Source of the DNA: WRGT01 sp942493035
GTDB taxonomy: Bacteria; Spirochaetota; UBA4802; UBA5550
Length of the DNA: 64,000 bases
Assembly (NCBI GenBank): GCA_942493035.1
Contig: OW818666.1
Span: forward strand, 1,798,001-1,862,000
Reading direction: 5' to 3'
Position 1 is the stretch's first letter; every line of letters begins with the position of its first letter. The notes under the pieces were generated by a model that made no database searches, was not told the origin of the DNA, and saw nothing but the letters and a program-made list of their open reading frames with translations. The position numbers and the translations under genes were made by a program. Below, one piece after another: positions 44,612 to 53,948 of this stretch.

Positions 44612-45958
44612 ATGATGAAAAACAGAATAAGCATAATTATATTAATTATAATATTGATGGAAATTGCGGCTTCGTCTGAAAGCAGAAATTCAGGACATAC
44701 CGAAGCGAAAGTTCCGGTTTTCGAATTACCATATAATTCCGATAATGGTTACTCCTTTCCGGGCATGAACCAGTCGTTATTCATAACTGCTGATATTTCA
44801 CAAATAACCCATCAGGTGATTCTGGATTCATTCCAGCCTGATGCTAATTTTTTAAAATATATACCTCTTTTTGTATGGGATTACTTCTTTTTCACACTCC
44901 CCGCCGGACCTGCATGGCTTCATGAGGAGTGGCACAGAGCCGTTATGGGGCAGTACGGAATTAACAGTTTCAACGATGTGTACAGATTTAATATTTTTGC
45001 CGACACTATTGCCGTAAGCCATGTCAGGGATGAAAACCTCGCATGGTTAAAGAATCACCATAATCCGGATATGGTACGTCTTGCAGAGGCTGGAAACGAG
45101 GCTGAGATCGAACTGGTAAGAGAATACAGGCGGGATTCATTTTTTAATTACCGCCCTATGCGTTATGAACTTTTCCAGATATGGCTGACTCTTATAAACT
45201 CTTCAGCTTATGTAATATTGTGCAGTTCCAGCGAAGCAGATACTCTGACAGAACAGATGAATATTGAGGACGGGTCCAATATTAAAAAAAGGGATTTCAC
45301 CGGACTCGATTTTACAGCATGGATATACGATCTTAACAGGCCTGACGAATCTTACACCGCGAGAGGAGTTCACCCTTCAGGCAGAGGTATCGACAGATAT
45401 ATAAAATATTCCGATCTTACTGATAGTGAAAAAAAATATCTGAATAAAACTGGAAAGCTCACATTGCTGAACTTTATATCACCCCAGATTTTCGGAATAG
45501 AACGATTCAGCATAGATGATAACTCCATAACCGGTCCCGGAGGATTTAATTTCATGATAGTGCATCATCTTACATCATTTGGAAATGATGTAATTTTCTC
45601 TACCCTTTTCAAAAATAATAAAATCAATATTGAAACATCGTTTCACTGCTATAATAATAAAGAACACTACTTCCCCGGATTTGGTTTTGCAGTAAAACGG
45701 TATCCTGTTACAATTTTTAATACAAAGTTTTATTCTGATTACAAACTTACGCTCTATAATCAGCCCCGCGATCAGAGATTCCATGAAGATGATGGCGAAG
45801 CCGGAGGCTTTATCGGAACAGGTTTTTACCTACCGTTATCAGATGAGAGGATTGAATTGTTTATTGAAGGCGATGCAAAAAGTGACGGATGGATAGAAGG
45901 GAATGTCTACCTCGGGAAAAGCATTCAGGGACGAAGCGGATTTATCATTCATATATAA
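44612..45958 (+). CDS. Unrecognised membrane-associated protein with an HExxH metallopeptidase motif
   Basis: The 448-residue protein has an N-terminal hydrophobic segment (IIILIIILMEIAASSES) that acts as a signal or anchor. The block PAGPAWLHEEWHRAVMGQYG carries HEEWH at residues 104-108, the HExxH zinc signature. Further C-terminal repeats such as DFTGLDFTAWIYDLN, GFNFMIVHHLTSF and YLPLSDERIELFIEGDAKSDGWIEGNVYLG are rich in aromatic residues and short strands. The second zinc ligand is not identified. I do not recognise the family. A membrane-bound metallopeptidase is the best guess; a chance HExxH is the alternative. The final third may be beta-barrel-like. Confidence 0.75.
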   Translation: MMKNRISIIILIIILMEIAASSESRNSGHTEAKVPVFELPYNSDNGYSFPGMNQSLFITADISQITHQVILDSFQPDANFLKYIPLFVWDYFFFTLPAGPAWLHEEWHRAVMGQYGINSFNDVYRFNIFADTIAVSHVRDENLAWLKNHHNPDMVRLAEAGNEAEIELVREYRRDSFFNYRPMRYELFQIWLTLINSSAYVILCSSSEADTLTEQMNIEDGSNIKKRDFTGLDFTAWIYDLNRPDESYTARGVHPSGRGIDRYIKYSDLTDSEKKYLNKTGKLTLLNFISPQIFGIERFSIDDNSITGPGGFNFMIVHHLTSFGNDVIFSTLFKNNKINIETSFHCYNNKEHYFPGFGFAVKRYPVTIFNTKFYSDYKLTLYNQPRDQRFHEDDGEAGGFIGTGFYLPLSDERIELFIEGDAKSDGWIEGNVYLGKSIQGRSGFIIHI

Positions 45959-46021
45959 CTAAATATTTTATTAGCTCTCCGCATATCTATTCACCAGACA
46001 AAGCCTTTCATAATTCTTTTT

Positions 46022-47035
46022 TTATTTTATTATATTCCAGATTTTTTTTATCTCCGCTGCTACAAGTTCCGGCTTCATCGTTGTCATTGGCTCATTATGC
46101 AGCATCTTCATGTAATTTATTTCACTTGTATCGAGGGGAGGAACATTTGTCCTTGGACATATCCTCATATGAGGGGTGAACCCGTTATTTCCCGGAAGAA
46201 AAAACAGGGACATATTATAGCTGGTAATATTATACCTCTTAATAAAATTGATTGTTTCAAGAATTCCGTTTACAAGTTCCGCAAGTCTTTCATCTTTAAG
46301 TTCACATGGCTCAAAGTATTCATGAGATACAGCCATAAGGTCGAAAACTCCTTCTGGAGCAAACGCTATAAGCCAGGAAAAATAATCCCCACGTGAAATA
46401 AACCTTTCATCAGCTGATGCCTCAGAATCAACAAGGTCGGTAAAAATATTACAACAGGATATTTTCATTGTTTTTAAAACATCGGAATAATAATTAGTCG
46501 GAACGGATGAAGCAGTAATCTGAAGATGAGGATGTACAATGGAACTTCCAGCTACGGGGAGATAATTCCAGTTGATAGACTGATATACCGCCTCAGGCTG
46601 CTTTGCTTTTACGTCTATAAGAAATTCAACACAGCATGAAAACGCATTTATCATGATCTCCGGAGTAAACTCATCAATAAGCACAAGATGCTTTTCTGTC
46701 ATTACGGTTACTGCACCATTTTCATCGTAAGGAAATGCATTGGGGAAACAGACCGCCTCGCCGACCCGGTACCGCTCTTTGCTGAATAATTCCGGATTGA
46801 ACTTAGGTGTGATTTTTTCTATGTTTTCAGTACAGAACGGGCAGAAACCGTTATCTTTACTTTTTAGAATATTTATATCCGTTTCAGGCAAAGTCCGTGC
46901 AGGGAAAAAAAGAATTCGTGTATTCCTGCCGGTCAGGGGATCAGTTCTAATCTCACACTCTCGGCCCCCCGGATTGAAACCGTTCAGCGGATCAAGAAAA
47001 GTTGCTCTTTTCAGCACCTTTTTAAATTCCATCAA
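46022..47035 (-). CDS. GalT-like HIT-superfamily nucleotidyltransferase
   Basis: The 337-residue protein has a zinc pair in FCPFCTENIEK and the histidine triad-like SSIVHPHLQITAS (nucleophile His about 168). The N-terminal GGRECEIRTDPLTGRNTRI matches galactose-1-phosphate uridylyltransferase families, as do LVLIDEFTPEIM and IRPRTNVPPL-type C-terminal segments. It would transfer a nucleotidyl group to a sugar phosphate, but sugar and nucleotide (UDP-galactose, ADP-glucose or other) cannot be assigned. It is a single gene; no Leloir-pathway gene is nearby. Confidence 0.82.
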   Translation of the reverse strand: MMEFKKVLKRATFLDPLNGFNPGGRECEIRTDPLTGRNTRILFFPARTLPETDINILKSKDNGFCPFCTENIEKITPKFNPELFSKERYRVGEAVCFPNAFPYDENGAVTVMTEKHLVLIDEFTPEIMINAFSCCVEFLIDVKAKQPEAVYQSINWNYLPVAGSSIVHPHLQITASSVPTNYYSDVLKTMKISCCNIFTDLVDSEASADERFISRGDYFSWLIAFAPEGVFDLMAVSHEYFEPCELKDERLAELVNGILETINFIKRYNITSYNMSLFFLPGNNGFTPHMRICPRTNVPPLDTSEINYMKMLHNEPMTTMKPELVAAEIKKIWNIIK

Positions 47036-47066
47036 CTCCTCCTGATTCTATTAAAAAATTCTACTC

Positions 47067-47175
47067 TCTCAGCCGCCTTAGGCTGCGGTGATACGGCTTC
47101 CCGAAAACAAGCGGCATTCTGTCTCCACTCCGCCCTGGCGAAGCGGAGAACAATTTAACGACCAGTTCATGAAAG
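47067..47175. repeat. Composite GC-rich hairpin region, decayed family A type
   Basis: Two hairpins, CAGCCGCCTTAGGCTGCGG and CTCCGC...GCGGAG (47128-47148), are followed by AACAATTTAACGACCAGTTCATG, resembling the family A right arm. It lies in the 363-bp gap upstream of the GalT-like gene. The rest of the gap (47176-47398) shows nothing recognisable. Confidence 0.45.
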
Positions 47176-47398
47176 ATACATGAAGACAATATTTAATAAT
47201 AAAAAAATCATTGCAAGAAATAATCGGAGTATTTAAAGTTTTTAATATAGCCGGGGATCAAAGAGTAACAAAAAATTGATTTTGTTCAGATGAATTAAAG
47301 TCTCTATTCAAAAACCAGTGAATTTCATCAATGTTTATGAGTAGATATGAAGCAATCAATTGCTCTGACCCCGAACATTTTTTCAGCGGAATATAATA

Positions 47399-47686
47399 AT
47401 GGAATCAATAATAAATTCAATAGCGTCCAATAAAATACTAATGATTATCATAATACTTCTTATTTCACTACTTATTTATTCAATACTCAAGCAACTGGTT
47501 AAAATTATTGTGATAACAATAATAGCACTGGCACTGTATCTTGGATATATGAGTTATAAAGGGGAAAAGATAGATAACACTCTCCAGGATTACTTAAACA
47601 AAGGGGGGAAAGAATTAAAAGAGATACAGAAGAAGAAGGATGCTGTAAACCGAATGCTGGAATCGGCAGAAGAAATCAGGAAATAG
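47399..47686 (+). CDS. Small membrane protein of unknown function
   Basis: The 95-residue protein has two hydrophobic segments (ILMIIIILLISLLIYSIL and IVITIIALALYLGYMSY) and a charged helical C terminus (KELKEIQKKKDAVNRMLESAEEIRK). The ribosome site is weak (CGGA). No family recognised. It converges with the seven-gene folP/cdaA run. Confidence 0.6.
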   Translation: MESIINSIASNKILMIIIILLISLLIYSILKQLVKIIVITIIALALYLGYMSYKGEKIDNTLQDYLNKGGKELKEIQKKKDAVNRMLESAEEIRK

Positions 47687-47700
47687 AACATTAAACGATA

Positions 47701-48108
47701 CTAATCGAGAACCTCTTCATCTGAATATATATAGATTTCAATTTCATCTATTGTTTTATTTCCTTCAGATGTTAACTCCACAAGAACAATCTTGTAGTCG
47801 CCCGGTTCATATTCTTTAAGAGTACCATATACTATATTTTTTAAAGGATCTATATAATCTGTTGTTGTTAATATGTCAATCCAGCCTATCTCTTTCTTTA
47901 AAATAATTACACCAAGTTTAATCTGACTTCCAGGTGTGGTATCAAACTTATAAATCCAGTTGACCTCTTTTGAAGAATCGAATTCAAACCTGCTCTGATT
48001 AACCTTATACCCTTTTTCTCCAGGATTCTGGAATGCAAACTCACCCTTCAGCTTTCCACAGGATGTGAGCATTAAAAAAGAAAAAAATAAGACGGAATAC
48101 CTCTTCAT
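47701..48108 (-). CDS. Small lipoprotein, last gene of the folP/cdaA run
   Basis: The 135-residue protein has signal MKRYSVLFFSFLMLTSCGK (lipid Cys 17). The mature part is beta-rich (FQNPGEKGYKVNQSRFEF, EYEPGDYKIVLVELTSEGN), like a small Ig-type module. It is the last gene of a seven-gene minus-strand run that starts near 52346. No family recognised. Confidence 0.65.
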   Translation of the reverse strand: MKRYSVLFFSFLMLTSCGKLKGEFAFQNPGEKGYKVNQSRFEFDSSKEVNWIYKFDTTPGSQIKLGVIILKKEIGWIDILTTTDYIDPLKNIVYGTLKEYEPGDYKIVLVELTSEGNKTIDEIEIYIYSDEEVLD

Positions 48109-48117
48109 TTATTCTGA

Positions 48118-48324
48118 TCACTCAACTTTATACTGATTTTTATCAAGTTCGATAACTTTCCCTTTCTTACCGGCACCTGAAGATTCTTTTGAACGATTCA
48201 TCTCATCAACTCTCTGATTAAATTCACCCGCAGTTTTACCAACCGCAAAAATAAATTTTAAGAGTTTCCATATAACATAACCTATAAAAATAAAAAAAAT
48301 CAGACTGAAAAATCTGCCTATCAT
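48118..48324 (-). CDS. Small membrane protein
   Basis: The 68-residue protein has one N-terminal membrane helix (FFSLIFFIFIGYVIWKLLKFIF) and a charged tail ending LDKNQYKVE. Ribosome site GGAGAGC precedes the ATG. It lies between cdaR and the last lipoprotein gene. No family recognised. Confidence 0.6.
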   Translation of the reverse strand: MIGRFFSLIFFIFIGYVIWKLLKFIFAVGKTAGEFNQRVDEMNRSKESSGAGKKGKVIELDKNQYKVE

Positions 48325-48381
48325 TTTGCTCTCCGCAATGTATTAATTATTTTTGTGCAGTTGTTAAATATAGGCATCTAA

Positions 48382-49353
48382 TCACTCCTTTGTTACAACT
48401 ATTTCAATACTATCCGGAGTTGTTGATATAATCATATTGTCAGTTTCTGAAGAATCGCCGTTAACATGCACAAATCCCATAATTTCAATTTTGCTTTTCT
48501 TAACAAATTCATTATTATCAATTTCGATTTCACCTGCATCTATATAAGCCGAAAATGACTCTTCATTGATGTTTTTATTTTCCGGAAGTATAACATTTAT
48601 TTTTACCTTATCCGGATTAAATAAATAGTTATACCCTGCTTTCTTATTTCTGATTACCAGCGGTATTTCTAAAGTCGTCATTTCAGAAAAATTTATTACA
48701 GGAACAATAACATTAACCTTGGAAATATTATACTCCAACTCCTCTTCGTTGACCTTCTCAATCTTAATATCCTGCCTGAAAGCGGCATTTTTACCATCGA
48801 CAGGTATCTCATCAGTATATAATGCACCGATATTATTTACAACTGATCCCGGACCCGAGACTTTAACATACTCGGGATTAACACGTATTCTTCCGGTCAT
48901 AAATCCCTTAACAGTATAGCCGCTAAATCTTGGAATTATCCTGATATTTCTTGCAACTTTCTTTTCAACAAGAATTTTAACTTCTTCCGGATAGAGCTCA
49001 ACTTTAAAATCATCTGTAAAATCTATCTTCTGGTACTGAATTTTATACGGTTTGTATTCACCCGGCTCCACACTTGTTAAATCTACCTGAAGCTTAATGT
49101 TTTTGGAACTTATATTTTTAAGATCGTCTTTATTACCTGTTATTTCTACAACAACATACTTATGAGATGCCTTTGATACTATGTAATCCTCTTCAAGACC
49201 TGCAAAGGTGACAGGGAGTTTAAACTTAACCTCACCGCTCTTTGCACTTGAAATATAAGCCCAAAGAATAACAGCAAGAAGTATACTGGCCAGCTTGGGA
49301 ACGAGATTTCTATTTTCAATTATTCTTAAAATTTTTTCAATATATCTTTTCAT
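48382..49353 (-). CDS. cdaR: YbbR-domain regulator of the diadenylate cyclase (CdaR-like)
   Basis: The 323-residue protein has an N-terminal membrane helix (LASILLAVILWAYISSA) and several extracytoplasmic YbbR-type modules (KLPVTFAGLEEDYIVSKASHKYVVVEITG, VRVNPEYVKVSGPGSVVNNI, LEIPLVIRNKKAGYNYLFNPD). Its start overlaps the cdaA stop by one base, the classic cdaA-cdaR arrangement. CdaR modulates CdaA activity at the membrane, so c-di-AMP synthesis is probably tuned here. Confidence 0.9.
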   Translation of the reverse strand: MKRYIEKILRIIENRNLVPKLASILLAVILWAYISSAKSGEVKFKLPVTFAGLEEDYIVSKASHKYVVVEITGNKDDLKNISSKNIKLQVDLTSVEPGEYKPYKIQYQKIDFTDDFKVELYPEEVKILVEKKVARNIRIIPRFSGYTVKGFMTGRIRVNPEYVKVSGPGSVVNNIGALYTDEIPVDGKNAAFRQDIKIEKVNEEELEYNISKVNVIVPVINFSEMTTLEIPLVIRNKKAGYNYLFNPDKVKINVILPENKNINEESFSAYIDAGEIEIDNNEFVKKSKIEIMGFVHVNGDSSETDNMIISTTPDSIEIVVTKE

Positions 49354-50159
49354 TAAATATTATATGTCTCCTCGTAAGCGGTTTTAGGATTCATAAAGAA
49401 AAGTATCATATTTTTCAGATCGCTGTCTTTAATCCCGGGGATCATCTTCCCGTTCACCATAATGGATATTTCACCACGCTCTTCAGATGTTACGATAACA
49501 AGCGCATCTGTCTCTTCTGCAATACCAAGACCTGCTCTATGTCTTGCGCCGTGATGTTTTTTTATCTGTTTTGAATCACTTAGAGGAAGATAACACGCAG
49601 CCCCTGCAATACGACCTTCCTGAATAATAAGCGCTCCGTCATGAAGCGGAGTCAGCGGGAAGAAAACAGTCCGGATTAGTTCTTCTGAAATACCTGAATC
49701 GACAACAACACCCGATTCCACAAAACTTTTAAGGCCGGTATTCCTCTCAATTACAATAAGCGCCCCAACCTTCTCCTCGGCCATTGCAAAAACAGCATTC
49801 ACCAGCTCATCAAGCTGGAACGATTCAGTACTGGCCTCATTCACAAGCCAGTTTTTCTGCCCGAATCTCGTTATAAGACGTCTCAATTCAGGCTGGAACA
49901 GGATGATTACAGTTATAACAAGATAAGAAGTAATATTTTTTATCAGCCAGTCAAGCGTCTCAAGATGGAGAATGCCGGATATAACTGCAACGATAAAAAT
50001 CACAACCACACCCTTCAATAACTGTACCGCCCGCGTATTGAGCAGAAAATTATAGGTCCAGTAAAAAAGATATGCTACGATCAGTATATCAACTACATTC
50101 CGGAAATAATCCCAGAATGATGCTGCCGAATTGATCATGTTGTTAAATAGTTCTTCCAT
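49353..50159 (-). CDS. cdaA: Diadenylate cyclase (CdaA/DisA_N type)
   Basis: The 268-residue protein has three N-terminal membrane segments (ILIVAYLFYWTYNFLL, GVVVIFIVAVISGIL, LVITVIILFQPEL). A DAC domain follows with DGALIIQEGRI (about 175) and GARHRAGLGIAEETDAL (about 205), the catalytic DGA and RHR motifs. It makes c-di-AMP from two ATP. It lies between folP and cdaR, overlapping cdaR by one base. Confidence 0.95.
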   Translation of the reverse strand: MEELFNNMINSAASFWDYFRNVVDILIVAYLFYWTYNFLLNTRAVQLLKGVVVIFIVAVISGILHLETLDWLIKNITSYLVITVIILFQPELRRLITRFGQKNWLVNEASTESFQLDELVNAVFAMAEEKVGALIVIERNTGLKSFVESGVVVDSGISEELIRTVFFPLTPLHDGALIIQEGRIAGAACYLPLSDSKQIKKHHGARHRAGLGIAEETDALVIVTSEERGEISIMVNGKMIPGIKDSDLKNMILFFMNPKTAYEETYNI

Positions 50160-50162
50160 CTA

Positions 50163-50972
50163 TTAAGACACTGTCCTCTTTAAAAAATCTATACTATCCA
50201 TGGCAAGTCTGTGAGCCTTAACATCATGTACCCTTATTATATCAGCACCGTTATTCACCGCAACCGCATTGAGCGCTATTGTTGCAGGGAGCCTGTCTTC
50301 ATCCTCTTTGTAAAGTCTGCCGATAAGAGATTTTCTTGAAAGACCTATCAGTACAGGGTAACCGCTCTCTTTGAATCTGGCAATGTTATTGAGAATGATG
50401 TAGTTCTGTTCTAAACTTTTACCGAAACCTATACCCGGATCAAGAATAATCTTATCTTTTGATACACCATTCTCTAACGCATTATTTAAAGATATATTTA
50501 AAAAATCAAGTATATCTTTAATAATATCATTATACCCGGTATTTTTCTGCATATCTGCAGGAGTTCCCTTAATATGATTGATTATCAGCCCGGTTTTGTA
50601 ATCAGCTGCGACACGGATAATTTCCAGATCAAAAGTGAGTCCGCTGATATCATTGATTATGGATGCTCCGGCTTTAACTGCCTCAAGGGCTACCGCTGAT
50701 TTTGTAGTATCAATTGAGACAGGTATCGGCAGTTCTTTTTTAATCCGTTCAATAACCGGAACAACTCGGTCAATCTCCTCGTTTACGCTCACAGAAGCAG
50801 CTCCCGGTCTGCTCGACTCGCCGCCTGCATCTATTATATCAGCGCCATCTTCAAACATTTTAAGAGCGTGAAGAAATCCTTTCTCTGCATTATTATAAAC
50901 ACCCCCGTCATAAAAAGAATCAGGAGTAAGATTTAGAATACCCATTATAACAGTTCTGCCGGAAATATTCAT
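50163..50972 (-). CDS. folP: Dihydropteroate synthase
   Basis: The 269-residue protein has MGILNLTPDSFYDGG, IDAGGESSRPGA, SIDTTKSAVALEAV, LDPGIGFGKS and LIGLSRKSLIGRL, the pterin and p-aminobenzoate-binding motifs of dihydropteroate synthase. It joins pterin pyrophosphate to pABA in folate synthesis. The start overlaps the upstream UPF0164 gene's stop by one base; cdaA follows 3 bp later. folP-cdaA linkage is seen in several bacterial groups. Confidence 0.96.
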   Translation of the reverse strand: MNISGRTVIMGILNLTPDSFYDGGVYNNAEKGFLHALKMFEDGADIIDAGGESSRPGAASVSVNEEIDRVVPVIERIKKELPIPVSIDTTKSAVALEAVKAGASIINDISGLTFDLEIIRVAADYKTGLIINHIKGTPADMQKNTGYNDIIKDILDFLNISLNNALENGVSKDKIILDPGIGFGKSLEQNYIILNNIARFKESGYPVLIGLSRKSLIGRLYKEDEDRLPATIALNAVAVNNGADIIRVHDVKAHRLAMDSIDFLKRTVS

Positions 50973-51985
50973 CAGAAAAGAAGCGCCAGTGAAACTGTAT
51001 TATTATATCCGAAATCAATTTTATCAAAATTAATTGCGTAAGACACATCCATATTAAGAAGCTTTAGAGTAAATCCAGCTGAAAAATAGTTATCTGTCAA
51101 ACCTGTATTAACAATGAAAAACCTTGTTAAAGTATATTCAACACCAGCTCCATATTCAAAATTTGTCTGTTCAAGTTTTTTGGATCCGGAAAACGCCAGC
51201 TTCACACCGGTATCAGTAAAAAATGCCATACCAACCTTTATCTGAGGCTGAAAGAAATCGTACCTCTCTTCGGAATCGGGAGCATTCTGAGGTTTCAGAA
51301 ATCCTCCGGCATCCCTGACCATAACTCCAAGCTTAATAAACGGAAGAAGAAAAATCTGGAATCCCGCATCAGCCCCTGCTCCGGAGTAAACAGATTCTCC
51401 AATAGTCTCATAGTACCCTTTGGCTGAAACTCCGATTGAAACAACATTCCACTGCATTGCATAGGAGATAAATCCTGTTGATCCGGAGTAATCAGTCTCG
51501 CCGGTTAGTAATCCGGCATCATCCCGTGTCTCGATGTCTCCGGAAGTAATTGAATATAGACCTGCTCCAACCACGCCCTTGAATATATTGAAAGCACATC
51601 CGGCAAATCCCGCGTTTCTTTCAACATCCAGCATCGTATATGAAGCACCTATGTTAAGAAAAAGCTGACTGTCACCGGAATCAGAAAAATTCAGGAGATC
51701 ATCTTCAGTGATATCATCAACCTGTCCGAGTTTCGCCTTCTCTGTTATCTGACTCTCTGTGAGTTTTTTCTTTTCACGCAGCTCGGTAAGACCTGCAGGA
51801 TTCCAGTAAATGGAAAAAATATCATCAGCAAGCACTTCTCCGGTCATACCGGAAGCTGCATACTTCGCTCCGGCCCAGCCGCCGCGGGTATATGAACCTC
51901 TGCTCCCTGCATTCTCTGCATAGCTTGAAACCGCCAGAAATAACAGAACTATAAAAGATAATAATTTCAGTTTCATAAGTTTCAC
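50972..51985 (-). CDS. UPF0164/PorV-like outer-membrane protein
   Basis: The 337-residue protein has a signal peptide (LLSFIVLLFLAVSSYAENAG). The mature part begins GGWAGAKYAASGMTGEVLADDIFSIYWNPAGLTEL, the segment shared by UPF0164 and PorV/FadL-type barrels (the WNPAGL motif). Alternating strands with Gly/Tyr continue to the end (GAGVEYTLTRFFIVNTG, NNTVSLALLF). It is probably an outer-membrane barrel. In Bacteroidota PorV acts in type IX secretion, but no such system is seen here; spirochaete UPF0164 proteins have no settled role. It lies between a FlgD-Ig-like gene and folP. Confidence 0.82.
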   Translation of the reverse strand: MKLMKLKLLSFIVLLFLAVSSYAENAGSRGSYTRGGWAGAKYAASGMTGEVLADDIFSIYWNPAGLTELREKKKLTESQITEKAKLGQVDDITEDDLLNFSDSGDSQLFLNIGASYTMLDVERNAGFAGCAFNIFKGVVGAGLYSITSGDIETRDDAGLLTGETDYSGSTGFISYAMQWNVVSIGVSAKGYYETIGESVYSGAGADAGFQIFLLPFIKLGVMVRDAGGFLKPQNAPDSEERYDFFQPQIKVGMAFFTDTGVKLAFSGSKKLEQTNFEYGAGVEYTLTRFFIVNTGLTDNYFSAGFTLKLLNMDVSYAINFDKIDFGYNNTVSLALLF

Positions 51986-51989
51986 CGTA

Positions 51990-52346
51990 TTAGTAATCTA
52001 CAAGGATACGGATTACTTTTTTCCCGTAATCACCGGTATCATCATCGATCTCGACTTTAATTATATACAATCCCGGCTTAACCAGCTTTCCTCCGCTATT
52101 CCTTCCATTCCAGAAGACAGGAAATGACGATAAAGATTTCTTTAAAACCTGGTCGCCATTAATATCATAGATCGAAAACCTGATTTTATGAACTCCGAAA
52201 GATGCTGCAGGATTATCAACTGTCAGTTTTTTTTTCTGAGGATTAAACGGCACGGGATACGCAGCTATACTTTTCATATCAAATGCATACAGGGACTGCG
52301 AAAGAGTCAGCATTAGTATGAATATTATTTTATTTCCGGTTTTCAT
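51990..52346 (-). CDS. Exported FlgD-Ig/T9SS-sorting-like small protein
   Basis: The protein of about 118 residues starts at ATG 52346 (AGG ribosome site), giving signal peptide MKTGNKIIFILMLTLSQSLYA; an upstream in-frame Met would run into a repeat hairpin. The mature part is one FlgD_ig-type module (VYPVPFNPQKKK-like start, FWNGRNSGGKLVKPGLYIIKVEI). Such modules cap exported proteins and barrels. It is the first gene of the folP/cdaA run and may cap or stabilise the neighbouring barrel. Confidence 0.7.
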   Translation of the reverse strand: MKTGNKIIFILMLTLSQSLYAFDMKSIAAYPVPFNPQKKKLTVDNPAASFGVHKIRFSIYDINGDQVLKKSLSSFPVFWNGRNSGGKLVKPGLYIIKVEIDDDTGDYGKKVIRILVDY

Positions 52347-52386
52347 ATTTTGACCTGAACTTTTTATAATAAAAATTTTGTATTTT

Positions 52387-52413
52387 TCCCGCCGCCAAAG
52401 GCGGCGGAGAGAA
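52387..52413. repeat. GC-rich hairpin (family A core type)
   Basis: CCGCCGCC/GGCGGCGG stem with a AAA loop. It lies 40 bp upstream of the 52346 start, so it would fall in the promoter region of the folP/cdaA run. Confidence 0.55.
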
Positions 52414-52656
52414 AACATAATAAGTGATTAACATTTATTAATTATACAAATTTGCCTGATTTAAGTTACACAGTAATCAATTAATTTCCAATAGATTAAA
52501 GATAAGGTCAACTATAATTCATTGCCGGTGTTTTAAAAATAAAAAAAAGAGTTTAAAGCCTGTTGTGATAAAACTGAATCGTTAATAAAAGGAATAACCG
52601 GTTGTGTTGTATAGTGGAGAGGTCACAAAGCAGAGTAAACATGTTTTACTGAAAAT

Positions 52657-52684
52657 TATCCCGCCCGCAATTCGGGCGGGATAA
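52657..52684 (-). terminator. Terminator of ackA
   Basis: TTATCCCGCCCG and CGGGCGGGATAA form a perfect 12-bp stem around CAATT, about 10 bp after the ackA stop. A short T-run (ATTTTCAG) follows on the minus strand. Confidence 0.75.
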
Positions 52685-52694
52685 CCGTTAATTA

Positions 52695-53948
52695 CTATTT
52701 TTTAAGGAATGTGTATTTGTAAACCATGTGATCATCATATGATTTATCAAGAATTCCAACAACATCTTCAACGAAAACAAGCTCTTCGTTTGTTGGTATT
52801 ACAAAAACCTTGATTTTAGAATCAGCTGTAGAGATAAGAGTCTCTCCATGCTTTGATCTTGTTCCAAGATTTTTCTCTTTGTCTATTTTGATTCCAAGAC
52901 AATCGAGTCCCTCAAGAACCTGCTGTCTGATATCTCCTGCATTTTCACCAACACCAGCTGTAAATACAACAGCATCTACATGACCCAGTGCTGCTGCATA
53001 TGAACCGAGAATTTTTCTCAATTTGTAGCATTCCATATCAACTGCAAGCTTGCATTTTTCGTCACCGGCTTCTGCACCTGAAAGAATATCTCTTCTGTCT
53101 GTAAATTTTCCTGTGATTCCAAGAAGACCTGATTTTTTGTTAAGAAGTGTGTCCATCTCTTTTGGACCTACACCAAGTTCATTCTGCATGAACATCGGGA
53201 TTGCAGGGTCGATGTCACCACATCTTGTTCCCATTACAGCACCTTCAAGAGGAGTAAGACCCATTGATGTATCAACGCTCACACCATTTTTAATCGCTGC
53301 GCAGGAAACTCCGTTACCGATATGCATTGTTACAATGTTGCAGTCTTTAGCAGATTTTCCAAGAAGATCAGCCGCTCTTTTTGATACATAAAGGTGACTT
53401 GTTCCGTGGAAACCATATCTTCTTACAGCAAATTTATCATACCACTCGTGAGGAACAGGATACATGTAAGCATGGCCTGGCATAGTCTGATGGAAAGCTG
53501 TGTCAAAAATCGCAACCTGAGGACATCCTGGAAGTGATTCGATAGCTGCTTCAATACCAATAAGGTTTGCAGGATTGTGTAAAGGTGCAAGATGTGAAAC
53601 ATCTTTAATTGCATCAATTACCTTGTCATCGATAAGAACACTGTGGTTGAATTTTTCTCCACCATGAACAACTCTGTGACCAACTGCAGAAATTTCAGAC
53701 ATTGAAGCGATAACAGCTCCGTCGCCTTTTACGAGTGCGTCAAGAACAAGCTGGATTCCTACTTTATGATCCGGAATAGAAGTTTCATTTTTGAACTCTT
53801 TGTCCGCAGCAGGTACTTCGTGTTTGATAAATGAACCTTCAATACCGATTCGCTCAACGATACCGACAGCAACAACTTCTTTCTTCTCCCAGTCAAAAAG
53901 CTGGTATTTCAAAGACGAGCTTCCGCAATTTAAAGCTAATATTTTCAT
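52695..53948 (-). CDS. ackA: Acetate kinase
   Basis: The 417-residue protein has ILALNCGSSSLKYQLFD at the start, HRVVHGGE, FHGTSHLYVSKRAADLLG, THMHIGNG-like HIGNGVSCAA, MGLTPLEG and FTAGVGENAG near the end. These are the phosphate, acetate and nucleotide-binding motifs of acetate kinase. It makes ATP from acetyl phosphate in fermentation. An AGGAGAAATC ribosome site precedes the ATG. No pta gene is in the window. Confidence 0.97.
   Translation of the reverse strand: MKILALNCGSSSLKYQLFDWEKKEVVAVGIVERIGIEGSFIKHEVPAADKEFKNETSIPDHKVGIQLVLDALVKGDGAVIASMSEISAVGHRVVHGGEKFNHSVLIDDKVIDAIKDVSHLAPLHNPANLIGIEAAIESLPGCPQVAIFDTAFHQTMPGHAYMYPVPHEWYDKFAVRRYGFHGTSHLYVSKRAADLLGKSAKDCNIVTMHIGNGVSCAAIKNGVSVDTSMGLTPLEGAVMGTRCGDIDPAIPMFMQNELGVGPKEMDTLLNKKSGLLGITGKFTDRRDILSGAEAGDEKCKLAVDMECYKLRKILGSYAAALGHVDAVVFTAGVGENAGDIRQQVLEGLDCLGIKIDKEKNLGTRSKHGETLISTADSKIKVFVIPTNEELVFVEDVVGILDKSYDDHMVYKYTFLKK

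Noticed and set aside
52347..52418. Longer start for the FlgD-Ig-like gene
   Set aside because: The added residues come from a palindromic hairpin and precede a standard signal peptide start.
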